A stretch of DNA of 64,000 bases, taken from contig JAFSAU010000016.1 in the NCBI GenBank assembly GCA_017442155.1, positions 1 through 64,000 on the forward strand. The letters run 5' to 3'. Of this stretch, positions 52,145-61,515 are shown piece after piece; positions within the stretch are counted from its first letter, which is position 1, and every line of letters starts with the position of its first letter. The position numbers were made by a program, and so were the translations under genes. The notes under the pieces are model-generated. The model was given only the letters and a program-made list of their open reading frames with translations. It was not told the origin of the DNA and made no database searches. Source of the stretch: Clostridia bacterium. GTDB taxonomy: Bacteria; Bacillota; Clostridia; UMGS1883; UMGS1540.

Positions 52145-55138
52145 TTATTGATATCCTAATACCCAGCTGTCAAACCAGCGAAGTCCGGAAAGCATATAGC
52201 CAAGCGGTATTTCTGTGCCGGATAAAACCGGATAAAAAGCCAGGAACAAAATGGCGGAGACGCCAAGGAAAATACAGACAGCCCGTTTGCCCCAGACGTA
52301 CTTTTCACAAAGCAGCTTGAATCCGTAAACAAGTGCCAGCATAGCAAAAGGAAGACTGGCAAAATAGTGATATATAAAGACCACACGGGAAACGAGAATC
52401 CAGGGTGCAAGCTGAGAAAGATAACCGATAGAGAGAAAGAACGGCCTGCTTTCTTTGTCCTTACGGTGAATATGCAACACAGCGAGACAAATACATCCGA
52501 TAATTGCTATAAAGCTTACCCACCAGATGGCAGGATTGCCCATACTCACAATGCTGGACACTTGTCCCGTGCCGGACAACGCCTTGTTTCCGTAATACCA
52601 GATAGGACGAATCACCAGCGGCCAGGTGAACCATTTAGAGGAAAAAGGGTGGTCTGCTTTCAGGTCGCTGTGGTAATCGAACATATGCCTTTGGTATCGC
52701 CAGAAATTTGTCCACCGACTTTCTGCACCGTCTGCTACGTGAATAGGGAAATAACTGGCGTAGTAAATCAGGAAAGGTACCAGAATAAAGAATATAACAC
52801 ATAGTGCACAAAGCCAAAGCTCCCGTCGTCCCAGAGCTTTTATGCGGCGGTAAAGCGCGGTGAAAAACAGTATCGCAAGTCCGGCTCCACCGTAAAAGCC
52901 AATCCATTTGGAGGCAATAGCCAACCCGAAGCATACGCCGGAAAGTGCAAGGTACATGCATGTCTTTTTGAACGAAAGCGTTTCGGCTTTTTCAAAAAAG
53001 AGGTACATGAAGAGGTACATCAGTAAAATAAAGAACACCGGATAGGAATCAATGGTAGAAATGCGGGTCTGCGCCAGATGCATGAAATCAAAGGTCATCA
53101 GAAGCATGGCGCAGGAGGCAAAAAAGGTACTTTTGAAAATCTTTTTGCCAAGCACATACATGAGTGGAAGCATAAGAACACCACAAAGTGTGCCCATAAA
53201 CCGCCAGCCAAAGGGATTCATCCCGAAAAGACGGATGCCGATGCCAATGATGTGCTTTCCAAGGGGAGGGTGCGTGTTTTCGTAATGATTTGGTATGTTT
53301 TCAATATGCTCAAAAGCCGTTCGCGCATGGTAAATTTCATCGAAATAGGTGCTGTTTAAATACGTCTGTTCTGCTTGTGCATAGGACTGCTCGTCAAACA
53401 GAAAGCTGTCAGAGGTAAGTGGAAGCTGGGTTCCGGTTTCGTCAAAGAAGGCGGCTTCATACACGTTTCCTTCACCACCGCTGAAACGCACACGGGCATA
53501 CCGGCCGACAGGGGTTTCGCCATGCTGCATTAGAGAATAGCGTGTCCATTTAAAGCAATCGGAGCCTTCAAAGGAAAAGGGCTTACTCCAGGATATACCG
53601 TCATCAGAAAATTCAAAATAAATGGTGCAGTCGCCAATGCCCTTGTAGACGGTTGCTGCACTGACCGGGACGGATGTTCCGAAATCTGCGATATTATCTG
53701 CTCCTGCCGGTGTTTGTGGAGCAAAGGCATTGCCGAGGTTAAAAAAAGCCAGAACTGTGTACGCAATCGTAACTGTAGCTACGATAATAAAATCGCGTTT
53801 CGTAAAGCGACCCGTTTTTTCTTCGCGCAAAAAGGCAGGAGAAGGAAGAGCAGTATACAGCGAAAGGGCGAGATAAACCATATATAAGTACAGAATCACC
53901 GTCAGAAGGGATACGATACTGGCTGTCGCATCCGGTGCCATAATGTGGTAGACTCCCTGCTGGTGCTGAATATATACATATATTACATTTGTAAAATGAA
54001 GTAAGGAAACAAGCCCCGCTGACACTAAAATACGCTTATCATTTCTTTGCATATAGGCAAGAAAAAATAGAATGATTGCGGGAAAAAGGTATCGCTCATG
54101 CATTTTGCTTCCCAAAACGAAAACCCCGAAAATCAAGAGACCTGCTGCGTAAAAGTACCGGGAACGGTCTTTCCCTTTTACAAAAATAAAACTACTGATT
54201 CCGATGGCGGCAATAATTCCAAGCGTTCCCCATGCGACATAGGAGAGACCTGCAAACAAGTTGTTTATAGGCACCCAGTTTGCGCCAAGTAATGTCGAAA
54301 GATTAAAGGCGTTTACGGAAGCATAAGGGTAGGAAGCCAAAGTTTTCAGGTACAGTGCCGGAATAAAAACCGGCGATTTTCCTGCCGCGAAAGGCAGAAC
54401 GAGAAGCAGGGCGGTCAGCAGGAAACCGATAAGTGAAAGAAAAAGCTGTTTCCAAAAATTCTCGATTTTTCTCTTTTCCCATATTGTAAGAAGATAGAGG
54501 GGGAAAACCAGAAGAGCCTGAGGCTTAATTACGACAGCTACAGCCCATAAAATTGCGCTGCGTAAATAGCTTTCCTCCAAAAGACTCAGGAGCGAGAGTA
54601 TGAGGAAAAGCGTATAAACAGCATCCACCTGCCCCCATACAGAGGAATTTACCCAGATGGCCGGATTTGTGGCATACAGTACAGTCAAAAGGACCGGAAG
54701 CCGATTGTCTTTCGTTTCCTTAAAAGTTTTTTTGTACAAAACACCACACATTATACTGTCGCATAGGATGGCGGGCAGCTTGAGAAGCAGGGTGTCAAAT
54801 CCGGTGGGCATTCCACTGAATATCTTGCGGACTACGCCGATAAAATAAAGGAAATAAATATATCCGGGTGGATAGTCACAGAAAACCTCATCGGAATAAA
54901 AACTGCCGATTCCCACATTTGCGGCCCGGTCAGCCCAGCCGCGCCAGCAGCCCATGTCTGTGTGCAGGCCTTCTGTCAGCATTCCGAGCGCAAGCCGAAA
55001 GAAGAGGCTGAAAATAAGTATATATCTCCACTCTTTTTTAGGTAACTCTGTTAAAGCTTTATTTTGAGCGCGAAGGCACCCGAGCCCAACAAAAAGCAGT
55101 ATAAGGTATACAGCAGAAATGAGCAATGTCAAGGCCAT
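52145..55138 (-). CDS. GT39/PMT-type protein glycosyltransferase with N-terminal GT-C half
   Basis: The 997-residue membrane protein has two GT-C halves. The first (about 1-450) carries many transmembrane helices and a TDMGCWRGW/DYPPGY motif. A soluble extracellular segment (about 485-590, IADFGTSVPVS through VYEAAFFDETG) looks discoidin-like. The second half (about 600-997) is PMT/GT39-like with YLNSTYFDEIYHARTAFEH, ENTHPPLGKH and WRFMGTLCG. It probably moves a polyprenyl-phosphate sugar onto Ser/Thr of secreted proteins. The long length suggests a fusion of two transferases; the N-terminal half may use another acceptor. Confidence 0.85.
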   Translation of the reverse strand: MALTLLISAVYLILLFVGLGCLRAQNKALTELPKKEWRYILIFSLFFRLALGMLTEGLHTDMGCWRGWADRAANVGIGSFYSDEVFCDYPPGYIYFLYFIGVVRKIFSGMPTGFDTLLLKLPAILCDSIMCGVLYKKTFKETKDNRLPVLLTVLYATNPAIWVNSSVWGQVDAVYTLFLILSLLSLLEESYLRSAILWAVAVVIKPQALLVFPLYLLTIWEKRKIENFWKQLFLSLIGFLLTALLLVLPFAAGKSPVFIPALYLKTLASYPYASVNAFNLSTLLGANWVPINNLFAGLSYVAWGTLGIIAAIGISSFIFVKGKDRSRYFYAAGLLIFGVFVLGSKMHERYLFPAIILFFLAYMQRNDKRILVSAGLVSLLHFTNVIYVYIQHQQGVYHIMAPDATASIVSLLTVILYLYMVYLALSLYTALPSPAFLREEKTGRFTKRDFIIVATVTIAYTVLAFFNLGNAFAPQTPAGADNIADFGTSVPVSAATVYKGIGDCTIYFEFSDDGISWSKPFSFEGSDCFKWTRYSLMQHGETPVGRYARVRFSGGEGNVYEAAFFDETGTQLPLTSDSFLFDEQSYAQAEQTYLNSTYFDEIYHARTAFEHIENIPNHYENTHPPLGKHIIGIGIRLFGMNPFGWRFMGTLCGVLMLPLMYVLGKKIFKSTFFASCAMLLMTFDFMHLAQTRISTIDSYPVFFILLMYLFMYLFFEKAETLSFKKTCMYLALSGVCFGLAIASKWIGFYGGAGLAILFFTALYRRIKALGRRELWLCALCVIFFILVPFLIYYASYFPIHVADGAESRWTNFWRYQRHMFDYHSDLKADHPFSSKWFTWPLVIRPIWYYGNKALSGTGQVSSIVSMGNPAIWWVSFIAIIGCICLAVLHIHRKDKESRPFFLSIGYLSQLAPWILVSRVVFIYHYFASLPFAMLALVYGFKLLCEKYVWGKRAVCIFLGVSAILFLAFYPVLSGTEIPLGYMLSGLRWFDSWVLGYQ

Positions 55139-55155
55139 ATTTCTTTCCTCCTATA

Positions 55156-55167
55156 CATAGTATACCA
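55156..55167 (-). promoter_or_regulatory. Extended -10 promoter of the glycosyltransferase pair
   Basis: On the minus strand TGGTATACT (-10 at 55159-55164, preceded by TG) lies 21 bases before the start of the PMT-type gene; a weak TTTTCA fills the -35 position at 17 bases. Confidence 0.5.
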
Positions 55168-55290
55168 CAAAATATGGAAAATGAAAAGTGTTTTTTCAGA
55201 AAAGAAATATATTTTTTTGAATATATTTTATATACTTTCATATCACGGGAATGAGCAGGGAGGTGTTCCTTGAAAAAATGCAATTTAAGG

Positions 55291-55319
55291 TTGACAGTAT
55301 GAAGAATTTTTGTTATTAT
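55291..55319 (+). promoter_or_regulatory. Sigma-A promoter of the first sugar isomerase gene
   Basis: TTGACA (55291-55296) and TATTAT (55314-55319), spacing 17, lie 31 bases before the ATG. Confidence 0.8.
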
Positions 55320-55350
55320 CTATGTAGGTTCGATTGGAGGGAAGTTTTGT

Positions 55351-56148
55351 ATGAAGCTGGCAATTTTTTATCACCATATTTGTAAAGCGGCGGAGGAAAC
55401 AGGGAGGTCTATTCCCGAAATTCTGCATGAAATGAAAGAAGAGGGGATAGAGGGGATAGAATTTAACATTCTGGACGCCAGGGAGCCCGTTCTTTCGTTT
55501 TTGAAAAATGAAGGTCTTGCCGTTTCCTCGATTTATGCGTATGTTCCGGTGTATAATGGAGACGCGGAGGAGGGCTTTGCACTGGTGGATAGAGCCTGTG
55601 CAGTCGGGTGTAAAACCGTTATGGTTGTGCCGGGTAAAATACCGGAGGATATGGAAAAAGCAGAAGCTTTGAAGCATAGCATGGAGCCTCTTCGCAGGAT
55701 TGCAGAATACGGTGCACAAAGAGGGGTTACGGTTACGGTGGAAGACTATGACGGGAAACGTCCGCTTTTCAGCACGAGCGAAGATATGCTATTTTTCGGA
55801 AATGAACTACCGGAATTGTTTTATACATATGATTCCGGCAACTTCTACACAGTGGAAGATCCACTTTCTGCTTTTGAAGCCCTGAAGCAAAAAATCCGTC
55901 ATGTACATTTGAAGGATATTTCGCATACTGCAATTGAAGGTTGTGCTGATGCAAGACAGCTCAGAAGCGGAGACATGGTCTACGACGTCCCTTTTGGATA
56001 CGGCGAACTTCCTTGTGCGGAAATTCTGAAGCGGCTTCGGGAGATTGGGTATAAGGGGTATATTTGCCTGGAACATAATGCTATTGCGATGATGAATGCC
56101 AATCTTTTGGCTGTCCGCTGGACAAAAAACATTGACCAAAACCTATAG
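55351..56148 (+). CDS. Sugar phosphate isomerase/epimerase (first)
   Basis: The 265-residue TIM-barrel protein belongs to the xylose-isomerase-like/AP-endonuclease-2 family (EGIEGIEFNILDAREP, VTVEDYDGK, DSGNFYTVED, VHLKDIS, EHNAI). Such enzymes isomerise or epimerise sugars or inosose-type cyclitols using a metal. GGAGGGAAG precedes the ATG. A second paralogue and an oxidoreductase follow. The substrate is not identifiable. Confidence 0.88.
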   Translation: MKLAIFYHHICKAAEETGRSIPEILHEMKEEGIEGIEFNILDAREPVLSFLKNEGLAVSSIYAYVPVYNGDAEEGFALVDRACAVGCKTVMVVPGKIPEDMEKAEALKHSMEPLRRIAEYGAQRGVTVTVEDYDGKRPLFSTSEDMLFFGNELPELFYTYDSGNFYTVEDPLSAFEALKQKIRHVHLKDISHTAIEGCADARQLRSGDMVYDVPFGYGELPCAEILKRLREIGYKGYICLEHNAIAMMNANLLAVRWTKNIDQNL

Positions 56149-56167
56149 AAATTTGACCGAATACCAC

Positions 56168-56201
56168 TTGACAGCAACTCTTGGAGTATTATATAATACT
56201 C
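56168..56201 (+). promoter_or_regulatory. Promoter overlapping an 18-bp palindromic operator
   Basis: TTGACA (56168-56173) and TATAAT (56192-56197), spacing 18, drive the second isomerase gene. The -10 box sits inside the perfect palindrome GAGTATTATATAATACTC (56184-56201), a likely repressor site for the isomerase-oxidoreductase operon. Confidence 0.7.
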
Positions 56202-56229
56202 TATAATAAAATACGGAGGTATAGAAATA

Positions 56230-57063
56230 ATGTATAATAACAGAATCGGTGTGATTTTTTCCATGAAGCGACTTTTGGAGGAAGGACCGGACGTGCTTTT
56301 TGATCTGGGGATTTCCTGCATTCAGCTGAATGGAAATGTCACAATGGGGTTTACAGAGGAAAATGCTGAAAAAATTCTGTCTATGCTGGATGGGAAAATT
56401 GCGATTTCTTCCTTCTGGTGCGGCTGGACTCCACCTACGATGTGGAACTTTGAGGATGGGCCGTATGTGCTTGGTCTTGTGCCTGATGCGTACCGTGCAG
56501 AGCGACTTGTCCAGCTGAAATCCGGTGCGGATTTTGCTAAGCGTCTGGGGTCTCCGAACCTTGTAACGCATGTGGGCTTTCTGCCTGAGCAAGCTGAAAC
56601 CGTAGAATACCGTGGTGTACTGGGGGCTGTTCGTGAGCTTGCAGGATACTGCCGTAAAATCGGCATTGATTTTAATTTTGAAACCGGGCAGGAAACGCCT
56701 GTAACGCTCATGCGTACGATTCATGATATCGGGTATGAAAATATGGGAGTTAATCTTGATCCCGCAAACCTGATTATGTATGGGAAGGGAAATCCCGTGG
56801 ATGCTCTGGATATTTTCGGAGACAGAATCCGGGGCGTACATATTAAGGACGGCGATTATCCGACGCCGCCGTTCCGTGCGCTTGGGAAAGAGCGTGTGGT
56901 TGGTGAGGGTACTGTAAATTATCCCGTTTTCCTTCCTAAGCTTCTTAAAAATGGTTACAAGGGAGACCTTTATATTGAACGGGAGATTTCAGGAGAACAG
57001 CAGCTTGCTGATATCAGAAAGACCATTTCCTATATCAACGCATTGATGGAAACTGCAGAATAA
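56230..57063 (+). CDS. Sugar phosphate isomerase/epimerase (second)
   Basis: The 277-residue paralogue of the preceding gene shows TIM-barrel metal-site segments DFNFETGQETP, NLDPANLIMYG, VHIKDGDYPTPPF and LYIEREI. The metal ligands visible in the other members are retained. ACGGAGGTAT precedes the ATG, and the oxidoreductase gene starts 10 bases later. The two proteins may act in one cyclitol or rare sugar pathway, with different steps. Confidence 0.88.
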   Translation: MYNNRIGVIFSMKRLLEEGPDVLFDLGISCIQLNGNVTMGFTEENAEKILSMLDGKIAISSFWCGWTPPTMWNFEDGPYVLGLVPDAYRAERLVQLKSGADFAKRLGSPNLVTHVGFLPEQAETVEYRGVLGAVRELAGYCRKIGIDFNFETGQETPVTLMRTIHDIGYENMGVNLDPANLIMYGKGNPVDALDIFGDRIRGVHIKDGDYPTPPFRALGKERVVGEGTVNYPVFLPKLLKNGYKGDLYIEREISGEQQLADIRKTISYINALMETAE

Positions 57064-57073
57064 GGAGAACGAT

Positions 57074-58072
57074 ATGCTTACTGTTGCACTTATCGGACTG
57101 GGCGGCATGGGGCTTATGCACTACTGCTGTTATCTGGAAATGAAGGATAAAGTGAAAATTGTTGCCATAGCGGAAGGAAATACGGAAAAAGCTGCACCTT
57201 TTGCAGAAAAGGTCGGGGCAAAGCTGTATGCGGATGCGGAGGAACTTTTTAAAGAGGAAAAGCCGGATATCATTGATATCTGTCTGCCGACATTTCTTCA
57301 TGCACGCTTTGCGGCAAAGGCTATGGAAAACGGAGCGGCTGTATTTGTTGAAAAGCCGGTGGCTCTCACAGCGGAAGAAGCTGAAATGCTTCTGGACGTA
57401 CAGAAAAAAACGGGTGCAAAGGTTCAGGTGGGTCAGGTGGTCCGCTTTATGCGGGCATATCGCTATCTGAAAAACCTGGTGAAAGAAAAAACGTATGGCC
57501 GTGTTCTTTCCGGCACGTTCCGCCGTCTCTCTTTCCGTCCCCGATGGGCGGGCGGTAATCTCTGCGACTACAGAAAAAGCGGTACGGTAGCCCTTGATAT
57601 GCACATTCATGATATTGATTATATCCGATATCTTATGGAAGGCGATCCGGACAAGATTGAAGCCGCCGCTGTCCGGGATAAGGAGGGTGTTATTCAGCAG
57701 ATTTTTGCTACATATTCTTACGGGGATGCGGTGATTACAGCAGAAGGCGGATGGGATTATCCGGATTGCTTCCCCTTTGAGGCCGGATACAGGGTAAAGC
57801 TGGAGGATGCCACGGTTGTGTTTGATGGTGAAGTCAGGGTTTATCCTGAAGAAGGTACGATGTTTATTCCTGAACTTCCTCCGGAGTTCCAGGGAAAAGC
57901 GGATGTCGGTATTAATATCAGCGATATGGGTGCCTACTATGAAGAACTGAAGTATTTTGTAGATGAAATTGTCGACGGAAACGGGGAGGAAATTGCACCC
58001 CTTTCTGAGGCTGTAAAATCCGCGCAGATCGCGTGGCGACAGATTGATATGGTCGGCGGCATGAAAATTTAA
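57074..58072 (+). CDS. Gfo/Idh/MocA family oxidoreductase (second)
   Basis: The 332-residue enzyme has a Rossmann fold (LIGLGGMGLMHYCCYLE), EKPVALTAEEAE with the catalytic lysine and DMHIHDIDYIRYLMEG with the expected histidine. It is probably an inositol- or sugar-dehydrogenase like those in IolG-type pathways. AAGGAGAACGAT lies before the ATG; it is co-transcribed with the second isomerase. Confidence 0.9.
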   Translation: MLTVALIGLGGMGLMHYCCYLEMKDKVKIVAIAEGNTEKAAPFAEKVGAKLYADAEELFKEEKPDIIDICLPTFLHARFAAKAMENGAAVFVEKPVALTAEEAEMLLDVQKKTGAKVQVGQVVRFMRAYRYLKNLVKEKTYGRVLSGTFRRLSFRPRWAGGNLCDYRKSGTVALDMHIHDIDYIRYLMEGDPDKIEAAAVRDKEGVIQQIFATYSYGDAVITAEGGWDYPDCFPFEAGYRVKLEDATVVFDGEVRVYPEEGTMFIPELPPEFQGKADVGINISDMGAYYEELKYFVDEIVDGNGEEIAPLSEAVKSAQIAWRQIDMVGGMKI

Positions 58073-58082
58073 ATTACAGTTG

Positions 58083-58107
58083 AAACCCACCTGAAAACGG
58101 TGGGTTT
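58083..58107 (+). terminator. Hairpin after the isomerase-oxidoreductase operon
   Basis: AAACCCACC pairs with GGTGGGTTT around a 7-base loop. A true U-tract is absent, so termination is weak or assisted. Confidence 0.5.
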
Positions 58108-58131
58108 ATCTGGAGCAGAAAAGGAATTAGT

Positions 58132-58752
58132 ATGGACGAAATACAGAGACTTACAGAAATGCGAAAATACGAGGACGCACTCATGGCAAACGGATATCCG
58201 GTCATTGCAGGCGTGGACGAAGCGGGACGCGGTCCGCTGGCGGGAGACGTATTTGCAGCCGCGGTGATTCTGCCGCCGGATTTTCTGCCCGAGGGGCTTA
58301 ACGATTCAAAAAAAATTTCGGAGAAAAAAAGAGAAAAACTGTTTGATTTGATTACGGAAAATGCGGTAGCATATGCTATCGGACGCGCTTCTGCAGAAGA
58401 AATTGACGATATCAATATACTGCAGGCCACCTATGAAGCCATGCGCCGCGCAGTGTCAGGGCTTTCCGTAGTGCCCGACTATGTGCTGATTGACGGCAAC
58501 CCTGTCCGGGATATGCCTTTTCTGCACGCCTCCATCGTAAAGGGGGACAGTCTGTCTCTCTCTATTGCTGCGGCTTCTGTTATTGCAAAGGTTTCCAGGG
58601 ACAGATATATGCTGGAAATGGACGAACAATATCCGGGCTACGGCTTTGCGGTACATAAAGGCTACGGCACAAAGGCGCACAAGGAAGCTGTCTGGGAGAA
58701 AGGTCCGTGTCCCATTCACCGGCAAAGCTTTTTGAAGAAGTGGTACAAATGA
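58132..58752 (+). CDS. rnhB: Ribonuclease HII
   Basis: The 206-residue enzyme removes RNA primers and misincorporated ribonucleotides from DNA hybrids. Catalytic acidics lie in [15 protein letters not shown] (DE), IDGN and the C-terminal region with [19 protein letters not shown]. It is followed by yraN with an ATGA overlap, the usual pair. Confidence 0.96.
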   Translation: MDEIQRLTEMRKYEDALMANGYPVIAGVDEAGRGPLAGDVFAAAVILPPDFLPEGLNDSKKISEKKREKLFDLITENAVAYAIGRASAEEIDDINILQATYEAMRRAVSGLSVVPDYVLIDGNPVRDMPFLHASIVKGDSLSLSIAAASVIAKVSRDRYMLEMDEQYPGYGFAVHKGYGTKAHKEAVWEKGPCPIHRQSFLKKWYK

Positions 58753-59102
58753 GAGAACGGGGCTTTAAGGCAGAGGATTTCGCCGTAAGACATCTCAAAA
58801 AGATGGGATACAAAATTATAACGCGGAATTTTTCGTGCCGCTGGGGTGAAATTGACATTATCGCCCAAAAGGGTGAATATACTGTTTTTGCCGAGGTTAA
58901 GCTTCGGAAAAACGATTCCTTTGGTGGAGGAGCAGCCGCAGTAGACCGCAGAAAGCAGGAACGTATCAAAAAAACAGCTTCCTTGTATCTTTCTACGCTT
59001 GAAACGGAGCCGCCCGTGCGTTTTGATGTTGTTATCATTACTGCAGAGGGAGAAAAATTCAAAAAAGAAAATGTGGAGATAATTGAAAATGCATTTTACT
59101 GA
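58749..59102 (+). CDS. YraN family (UPF0102) endonuclease-like protein
   Basis: The 117-residue protein has the restriction-nuclease-like motifs GEIDIIAQ and EVKLRK. YraN/UPF0102 members are predicted nucleases, often next to rnhB. The ATG at 58749 overlaps the rnhB stop as ATGA; a GTG start at 58707 is possible but lies within rnhB. It overlaps the M19 gene by 14 bases. Confidence 0.92.
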   Translation: MRERGFKAEDFAVRHLKKMGYKIITRNFSCRWGEIDIIAQKGEYTVFAEVKLRKNDSFGGGAAAVDRRKQERIKKTASLYLSTLETEPPVRFDVVIITAEGEKFKKENVEIIENAFY

Positions 59103-60012
59103 TTTAGAAATTTTTGATGCACATTGCGATCTGCCGGGGAGACTCTATGACGGTGCGGACCCCAAAGACCCCGGACTTCACTTTTCACTCGTATCCGCAA
59201 AGAAATACGCACGCTACATACAAAGTATGGCCTTTTGCATTATTGACAAACGCAGAGAACACCCGTTTTCTGTGACTTTGCAGGGAATTGAATCGCTTAG
59301 GATGTCTTTTCCTGATTTGCCCCTTATTACGTCAAAAAGCTCTCTTTTGGAGCATCGGCAGGGCACAGCCCTTCTTCTTGCGGTTGAGGGTGGAGAAGCC
59401 ATTGAGGGCTCACTGGATTTTCTTCGCGTTTTATTTCAGAAAGGCGTTCGTCTGATGACTCTTACATGGAATAACATAAATGAGATTGCAGATGCAGCAG
59501 CGGAACGAAAAATACCGGGCGGTCTCACCTCGTTCGGTCGTGAGGTAGTGAAGGAAATGGAGCGTTTGGGGATGGCTGTCGATGTTTCTCATATTTCCGA
59601 AAAAGGTTTCTGGGACGTACTGGATGTGGCAGAGAAACCCGTAATAGCTTCCCATTCCTGCGCGATGCAGCTTTGTACGCATCCCCGAAATCTGACAGAC
59701 AGCCAGTTTGAGGCACTTTGTAAAAACGGCGGCATCGTAGGGGTGAATTTTTACCCGGTGTTTCTCGGTGATACAACAATTGATTCTATTTTACGCCATT
59801 TTTGTCACTTCTTATCGCTTGGTGGCGAGAATCATATCGGATTCGGCAGTGATTTTGACGGGATTAGTCAGTTGCCGCAAGGTATTAGCGGAGCTTCCGA
59901 TTTTGATAAAATCATAAATGCACTTTTGCGGGAAAATATTTCCGAGGAAATAGTCCGAAAAATCGCATATAAAAATTTGGAAAATTATTTTCTGAAAGTT
60001 CTCCCGGGTTAG
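59089..60012 (+). CDS. Membrane dipeptidase family (M19) hydrolase
   Basis: The 307-residue zinc metallopeptidase-like protein has metal-site histidines in DAHCDL, an acidic residue in AVEGGEAI, and VDVSHISEKGF, IASHSCAM and GFGSDFDGI. It probably cleaves dipeptides, including D-amino-acid ones, or acts in peptide recycling. The ATG at 59089 (TTG at 59083 also possible) overlaps yraN by 14 bases. Confidence 0.92.
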   Translation: MHFTDLEIFDAHCDLPGRLYDGADPKDPGLHFSLVSAKKYARYIQSMAFCIIDKRREHPFSVTLQGIESLRMSFPDLPLITSKSSLLEHRQGTALLLAVEGGEAIEGSLDFLRVLFQKGVRLMTLTWNNINEIADAAAERKIPGGLTSFGREVVKEMERLGMAVDVSHISEKGFWDVLDVAEKPVIASHSCAMQLCTHPRNLTDSQFEALCKNGGIVGVNFYPVFLGDTTIDSILRHFCHFLSLGGENHIGFGSDFDGISQLPQGISGASDFDKIINALLRENISEEIVRKIAYKNLENYFLKVLPG

Positions 60013-60029
60013 AATTATCTCTCTTATGC

Positions 60030-60058
60030 AAAAAGCCCTTCTTGCGAAAGGCTTTTTT
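60030..60058. terminator. Bidirectional terminator between M19 and GH4 genes
   Basis: AAAAAGCC (60030-60037) and GGCTTTTT (60050-60057) form a stem with A/T runs on both sides, serving both converging genes. Confidence 0.75.
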
Positions 60059-60063
60059 ATCAT

Positions 60064-61425
60064 TTAACGAAAATATTCTGACAGATACGGTTTTGTGTTT
60101 TCCACCATTTTGTCAAACAGCTTCCGGGCATCGGAGGTGGGAATGGTTACAAGCGCATCCTTGCAGAACGCAAGGAAAGCAAGCTCTAAATCACGATTTT
60201 GCGCCGCATCACCAATTATTTGTTGTTCTGCCACAATGGGTGCAATCAAAGCGTAGAGGGAAGCGGGAAGCGCACCGGTCTGCAAAGGTGTCACCGTATT
60301 TGCACAAAAATGTGCGTTGGTTTCTACCACAGCCCCAAGCGGAAGATTTGGAATCTGCCCATAGTTAGGCAGATTTACATTGGTCACGATATCCCCAAGA
60401 CCAAGAAGTGCTTTCATCTGAAGAACCCCTTCTTCGCCGGAAGGCGTCATTTCAAAGGGAAGTGTTCCGTCCAGTAAATCCTGGCTTTTTTTAAGTCGTT
60501 CCGCAAGGTCTTTCTTGCGGTTTGATACCAGCTTCAGATAAATATTGAATCCTTTACGTGTAGCATCGCTGTTCAGATACCAATCCCCCGGGCAAAACTC
60601 CACAAGATGGCTGTCGCCGGCGGCAGCAATATAGCCGTAGCGTCGGTAAAGGTCCAGCTTTATACTTGCATCGGCCGTGTTCCAGATGGGCTTTCCGTCC
60701 CCCAAAGGTTCAAAAAGCTTTGGATAAAGAGGGAAGAGGTCAATGTTTTTGTACTGGGCACGTGTAACCCAGGTGAAATGGTTAATGCCGGTAATATGTA
60801 ATTTTATATCGCTTCTTTTTATGTCTGTAATACCCTCTGCTTTTTTCAGGTAGTTCATAAAAGCCGTCTGCGTTGTAAATACCTCATGACAGCAACCGAA
60901 TGCCTTGATGCGGGGGAATGCACGGTAGAGGGCGTCGGTACAAAGCGTCATGGGGTTTGTGTAACTGATAACCCAGGCATCAGGGCAGAAGTCCCGGATG
61001 GCGTGAGCAATTTTTTCATACATGGGAATTGTGCGGAGTGCGCGAAGAATACCGCCGGGTCCCACTGTGTCACCCACGGACTGATAAATGCCGTAAGACT
61101 CCGGTGTATGCACATCGGATTGCATTTCGTCAAAGGTTCCAGGCAAAATGGAAATAACAACAAAATCAGCACCCGTCAGCGCATCCGAAAGTTTTTCATG
61201 CGCTTTATATTTCCAGGGGCTGGCATCGGGGAAATCCCGACAGATTCTGTTTCCGATTTCTGCGTTATTTTCCGCTGCATCCATGCAGGTGTCATAGAGA
61301 GCCACTGTGCCGCAGAAGCTTTTTTCCAGTGCCAGATCGCTCATCAGCTTCCAGGCCCAGCCGCGTGAGCCGCCGCCTATATAGGCAATTTTCACATCAA
61401 GTGCCTTGTTTTCATCGTAATACAT
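60064..61425 (-). CDS. GH4 family NAD-dependent glycosidase
   Basis: The 453-residue enzyme uses an NAD+/metal mechanism: Rossmann motif IAYIGGGSRGW, metal-binding FGCCHEVF with the cysteine/histidine pair, GINHFTW, and CTDALYRAFPR. GH4 members act on alpha-glucosides, galactosides, galacturonides or phospho-sugars; sequence does not decide. The ATG at 61425 follows AAAGAGGTG. It lies next to the MFS gene on the same strand, separated by 90 bases, so it is likely their joint transport and cleavage unit. Confidence 0.9.
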   Translation of the reverse strand: MYYDENKALDVKIAYIGGGSRGWAWKLMSDLALEKSFCGTVALYDTCMDAAENNAEIGNRICRDFPDASPWKYKAHEKLSDALTGADFVVISILPGTFDEMQSDVHTPESYGIYQSVGDTVGPGGILRALRTIPMYEKIAHAIRDFCPDAWVISYTNPMTLCTDALYRAFPRIKAFGCCHEVFTTQTAFMNYLKKAEGITDIKRSDIKLHITGINHFTWVTRAQYKNIDLFPLYPKLFEPLGDGKPIWNTADASIKLDLYRRYGYIAAAGDSHLVEFCPGDWYLNSDATRKGFNIYLKLVSNRKKDLAERLKKSQDLLDGTLPFEMTPSGEEGVLQMKALLGLGDIVTNVNLPNYGQIPNLPLGAVVETNAHFCANTVTPLQTGALPASLYALIAPIVAEQQIIGDAAQNRDLELAFLAFCKDALVTIPTSDARKLFDKMVENTKPYLSEYFR

Positions 61426-61515
61426 ACATACACCTCTTTCGTATTCTAATGATACCACAAAAGAAACGTGAAATCTACCGAAACATTATCTAAATATTTT
61501 GAAATTACAGAAATT

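Noticed and set aside
57035-58090. A 351-codon open frame on the minus strand
   Set aside because: It is antisense to the intact Gfo/Idh/MocA gene, rich in Cys, His and Phe with no domain, and lacks a ribosome binding site.
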